Assembly: GCA_905198575.1 (NCBI GenBank)
Contig: CAJKDC010000066.1
Coordinates: forward strand, 1 to 16,259
Direction: 5' to 3'
Length of the DNA stretch: 16,259 bases
Origin: an uncultured Bacteroides sp.
Lineage (GTDB): Bacteria > Bacteroidota > Bacteroidia > Bacteroidales > Bacteroidaceae
Below are positions 14,504 through 16,259 of this stretch, piece by piece. Position numbers and translations under genes: made by a program. The notes under the pieces are model-generated. The model saw only the letters and a program-made list of their open reading frames with translations, ran no database searches and was not told the origin of the DNA. The first letter of the stretch is position 1; the number at the start of each line of letters is the position of its first letter.

Positions 14504-15640
14504 TTAAATCTCTGGTATTAAATTAACTGCCTTACGTTTATTCTCATCCACAATTTTAGCGTAAATCTGTGTGGTTTTCACATTGGTATGGCCCAATAGC
14601 TTAGAAACAGTATAAATGTCTGCCCCGAAAGAAAGCATCAAAGTTGCGTTAGTATGTCGGCTTACATGGAATGTTATATGCTTGTTAATTCCTGCATCCT
14701 TAGCCCATATAGGCAAGAACTTCTCTACGGTACTAACGTGTGGCAAAGCAAACACTTTATCGTTATCCTTAGCCGTTCCCCTTTCAGGTAACCACTGTAA
14801 AGCATTTGCTGAAAGGGGTAAATAAAGAGGTTCACCAGTTTTCTGCTGTTTTATCTCCACCTGCATTTCTCCACTCTTTATTTTCTGTATTTTCCCCCAT
14901 TCAAGCCCTTTTATATCACTATATCTTAATCCACAAAAACAGGCAAACAAAAAAGCCTGTTTAAGTACTTCATACTTACATGGAGTAGCTACTAATGCTT
15001 TCACCTCCTCAAAGGTAAGATACTGCTTTGTCGCCTCACCCTGTTGAGGTCTATCCTTGTAATTGATTTTGTGTGCCGGATTTGTTGGTATAATCTCATC
15101 CTTAACGGCTTTATTCAATGCTATGACCACAACGTCAAAATAAAGAGCTTTAGCTGCATCGGATAACGGTTTATTATATTTCCCTCCAGTTGTGTTTAAA
15201 AAGTCAATATAACCCAGAAGATAGGCTTTATCTACCTGTTTAAGCGTTACAGCATCGCCTTTGTACTTTCTTAAATGATAGATTGAATTTCTGATAGATT
15301 GAGCATAGGCATAACTTCCGCGTTCTTCATAGTTTTCCGCCTGTGCTACCATGAAATCAATAAATTTGATTTTAGATTTGCTGCTGACTGTAAAACCGTG
15401 TTCCTCATTTTGTAAAGCCACAATCTTTTGCGCTTTGATAGCGTTGGCCGTTCTTAGCGTTTCCTCATTCAGAATCTTATCCGCTTTGGTCTTTTCAGGA
15501 ACGAGATACAATTTAAGAAATTCATACTCTCTTTTTCCATCACGATAAAAATCCAGGTAAAGAGAAAGATTTCCGTTGGCAAGCTTCTTTGTTCGCAATC
15601 TGATAGGCTCTTTAGCCTGTGTAGAAAGTGCTTTTTTCAT
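14504..15640 (-). CDS. int: Tyrosine site-specific recombinase (integrase)
   Basis: A 378-residue protein. The N-terminal arm-binding domain (about 10-80) has the Bacteroidetes pattern GNLSLYLDFYRDGKREYEFL. A SAM-like core-binding domain spans about 92-195, and the catalytic domain about 205-370. Expected catalytic residues: R239 (CGLRYSD), K267 (QQKTGE), H325 and R328 (HVSRHTN), H351 (LLGHTN) and Y360 (TQIYAK). All are present, so it should be active. It lies 215 bp from the right att core, pointing away from it, as is usual. Integration into the 3' end of a protein gene (nqrF) rather than a tRNA gene is inferred from the att repeat. GTAACAA sites around its promoter are probable arm sites, so the integrase may repress its own gene. 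Confidence 0.95.
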   Translation of the reverse strand: MKKALSTQAKEPIRLRTKKLANGNLSLYLDFYRDGKREYEFLKLYLVPEKTKADKILNEETLRTANAIKAQKIVALQNEEHGFTVSSKSKIKFIDFMVAQAENYEERGSYAYAQSIRNSIYHLRKYKGDAVTLKQVDKAYLLGYIDFLNTTGGKYNKPLSDAAKALYFDVVVIALNKAVKDEIIPTNPAHKINYKDRPQQGEATKQYLTFEEVKALVATPCKYEVLKQAFLFACFCGLRYSDIKGLEWGKIQKIKSGEMQVEIKQQKTGEPLYLPLSANALQWLPERGTAKDNDKVFALPHVSTVEKFLPIWAKDAGINKHITFHVSRHTNATLMLSFGADIYTVSKLLGHTNVKTTQIYAKIVDENKRKAVNLIPEI

Positions 15641-15718
15641 TGTTACTATGTTTTTAAATTGTTACCCATCACAAATATAACGATTATAGTTGAGAAACAA
15701 GTAACAAACGAGTAACAA
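15640..15718. promoter_or_regulatory. Right cluster of putative integrase arm-type sites
   Basis: GTAACAA occurs at 15701 and 15712 (+), within GTAACAAACGAGTAACAAA, and as the reverse complement TTGTTAC at 15640-15646 and 15659-15665. The first inverted copy reaches the integrase start codon. Together with three copies near the left end, this gives seven copies confined to the two ends. Confidence 0.6.
15672..15701 (-). promoter_or_regulatory. Candidate integrase promoter
   Basis: On the minus strand TATATTTG (15672-15679) matches TAnnTTTG, 31 bp upstream of the start codon. CTTG at 15698-15701 is an imperfect -33 element with an 18-nt spacer. The promoter lies between arm-type repeats. Confidence 0.5.
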
Positions 15719-15785
15719 AAAAAACACTATTAAGAGCAAGTAAAAGAAAGGAAATAAAATATATAGCAAGAGTAGATAAAAAGAA

Positions 15786-15810
15786 AAAGCCCCTGAAAAT
15801 CAGGAGCTTT
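15786..15810 (-). terminator. Element-borne terminator just after nqrF
   Basis: Stem AAAGCTCCTGA/TCAGGGGCTTT on the minus strand (10 pairs plus one G-U), 3-nt loop, followed by TTCTTTTT. It lies 46 bp past the nqrF stop, inside the element, and replaces the original terminator at 5466-5493. The plus strand also has a T-rich tail, so it may work both ways. Confidence 0.85.
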
Positions 15811-15852
15811 CTTTCTTTTATTTTACTTTTTACTGATTTTATTTTCAGTAAA

Positions 15853-15879
15853 GAATTATCCACCGAAGTTATCGTACAT
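15853..15879. repeat. Right attachment site, overlapping the nqrF stop codon
   Basis: The 27-bp partner of 5533-5559 with one mismatch (A at 15871, G at 5551). The mismatch falls in the third position of an Asp codon (GAT here, GAC in the other copy), so both copies encode the same NqrF end. Confidence 0.9.
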
Positions 15880-16259
15880 GATAGAAGATTCCTCTACGCC
15901 GAGGCTATCCAACATTGCGACAACAGCTTTCGACATCGGACCAGGACCACACATGTAGTATTCGATGTCTTCTGGAGCTTCGTGGTCTTTCAGGTAAGTG
16001 TTCAACATCACCTGATGAACGAATCCGGCTGTATATTTTACACCAGCTGCATCTGCTACTGGGTCCGGACGGTCCAAAGCCAAGTGGAAGTGGAAGTTCG
16101 GGAAGTCTTTTTCCAAAGCCAGGAAGTCTTCCAGATAGAACACTTCGTTCAGGGCACGGGCACCGTAGAAGTAGTGCAGCTCGCGGTCTGTAGTGTGCAG
16201 TGTGCGAGTCATGTGCATAATCTGTGCACGAAGCGGAGCCATACCGGCACCACCACCTA
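15856..16259 (-). CDS. nqrF: Na+-translocating NADH:quinone reductase subunit F, C-terminal part (partial)
   Basis: The 5' end lies beyond the window, so only the last 134 or so residues are seen, of about 420 in the family. The frame enters as GGGAGMAPLRAQI, the NADH-binding loop of the ferredoxin-reductase-like domain, followed by FYGARALNEVFYLEDF and YYMCGPGPMSKAVVAMLDSL, and ends with the conserved SSIMYDNFGG. NqrF accepts electrons from NADH through FAD and a 2Fe-2S centre and feeds the sodium-pumping NQR complex in the inner membrane. Its last seven codons and stop lie in the att repeat, so the gene ends normally despite the insertion. It should be the last gene of the nqr operon, since a terminator follows directly. 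Confidence 0.95.
   Translation of the reverse strand, partial: GGGAGMAPLRAQIMHMTRTLHTTDRELHYFYGARALNEVFYLEDFLALEKDFPNFHFHLALDRPDPVADAAGVKYTAGFVHQVMLNTYLKDHEAPEDIEYYMCGPGPMSKAVVAMLDSLGVEESSIMYDNFGG

Larger units (their letters stand above)
5533..15879. mobile_element. 10.3-kb integrative phage-like element inserted in the 3' end of nqrF
   Basis: The ends are a 27-bp direct repeat with one mismatch. The right copy overlaps the nqrF stop codon. A tyrosine integrase gene lies next to the right end, and an excisionase-type gene follows. Cargo: replication genes (DUF6291-type, DnaB-like helicase), a tape-measure-like protein, an XRE repressor and several small unknown proteins. The interior is visibly more AT-rich than the flanks. 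There are no terminase, portal or capsid genes and no mobilization relaxase, so it is neither a complete phage nor a typical conjugative element. Genes are closely spaced or overlapping and open throughout. The boundaries rest directly on the repeat; the satellite interpretation is inference. Confidence 0.9.

Noticed and set aside
5533..15879. Conjugative or mobilizable transposon
   Set aside because: No relaxase, Tra or Mob genes are visible; the gene content is phage-type.

Overview
The window comes from a Bacteroidales chromosome, most likely Bacteroides or Phocaeicola. The evidence is the NqrF type, a secreted GH92 glycosidase, an M56/TonB-C fusion, Bacteroides-type promoters (TTTG and TAnnTTTG) and a Bacteroides-style tyrosine integrase. 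The two flanks have chromosomal, fairly GC-rich composition. The middle 10.3 kb is clearly more AT-rich.

Left flank (1-5532): an M56 (BlaR1-like) membrane peptidase gene on + converges on a GH92 alpha-mannosidase-family gene on -. A shared bidirectional terminator lies between them. Upstream of the GH92 gene is a minus-strand terminator that probably served the nqr operon before the insertion.

Mobile element (5533-15879): a 10.3 kb integrative element sits in the 3' end of nqrF and is bounded by a 27-bp direct repeat with one mismatch. The element supplies its own last codons of nqrF, with a synonymous GAC/GAT difference, and its own terminator just after the stop, so the host gene stays intact. 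From the nqrF side leftward it carries a tyrosine integrase, a co-oriented unknown gene, a structured intergenic region, then a tight minus-strand operon. The operon order is excisionase-type HTH, small winged-helix-like protein, DUF6291-type replication protein, DnaB-like helicase, 95-aa unknown, phage tail tape-measure-like protein, 78-aa HTH-like protein, 58-aa very acidic protein. Facing it is an XRE repressor gene (+) with a structured 3' untranslated region and a strong terminator. Divergent from the repressor is a second small operon of three unknown proteins, one a tiny membrane protein. Four copies of AACACTAC lie in the divergent promoter region and are probable repressor operators. 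No terminase, portal, capsid or sheath gene is present.

Best reading: a compact phage-derived element, either a phage satellite with its own tape measure or a neatly pruned prophage. The satellite reading is inference. Integration, replication and repression genes all look intact and closely packed, which argues against random decay.

Right flank (15880-16259): the rest of the C-terminal part of nqrF (NADH:quinone reductase subunit F), cut by the window edge.
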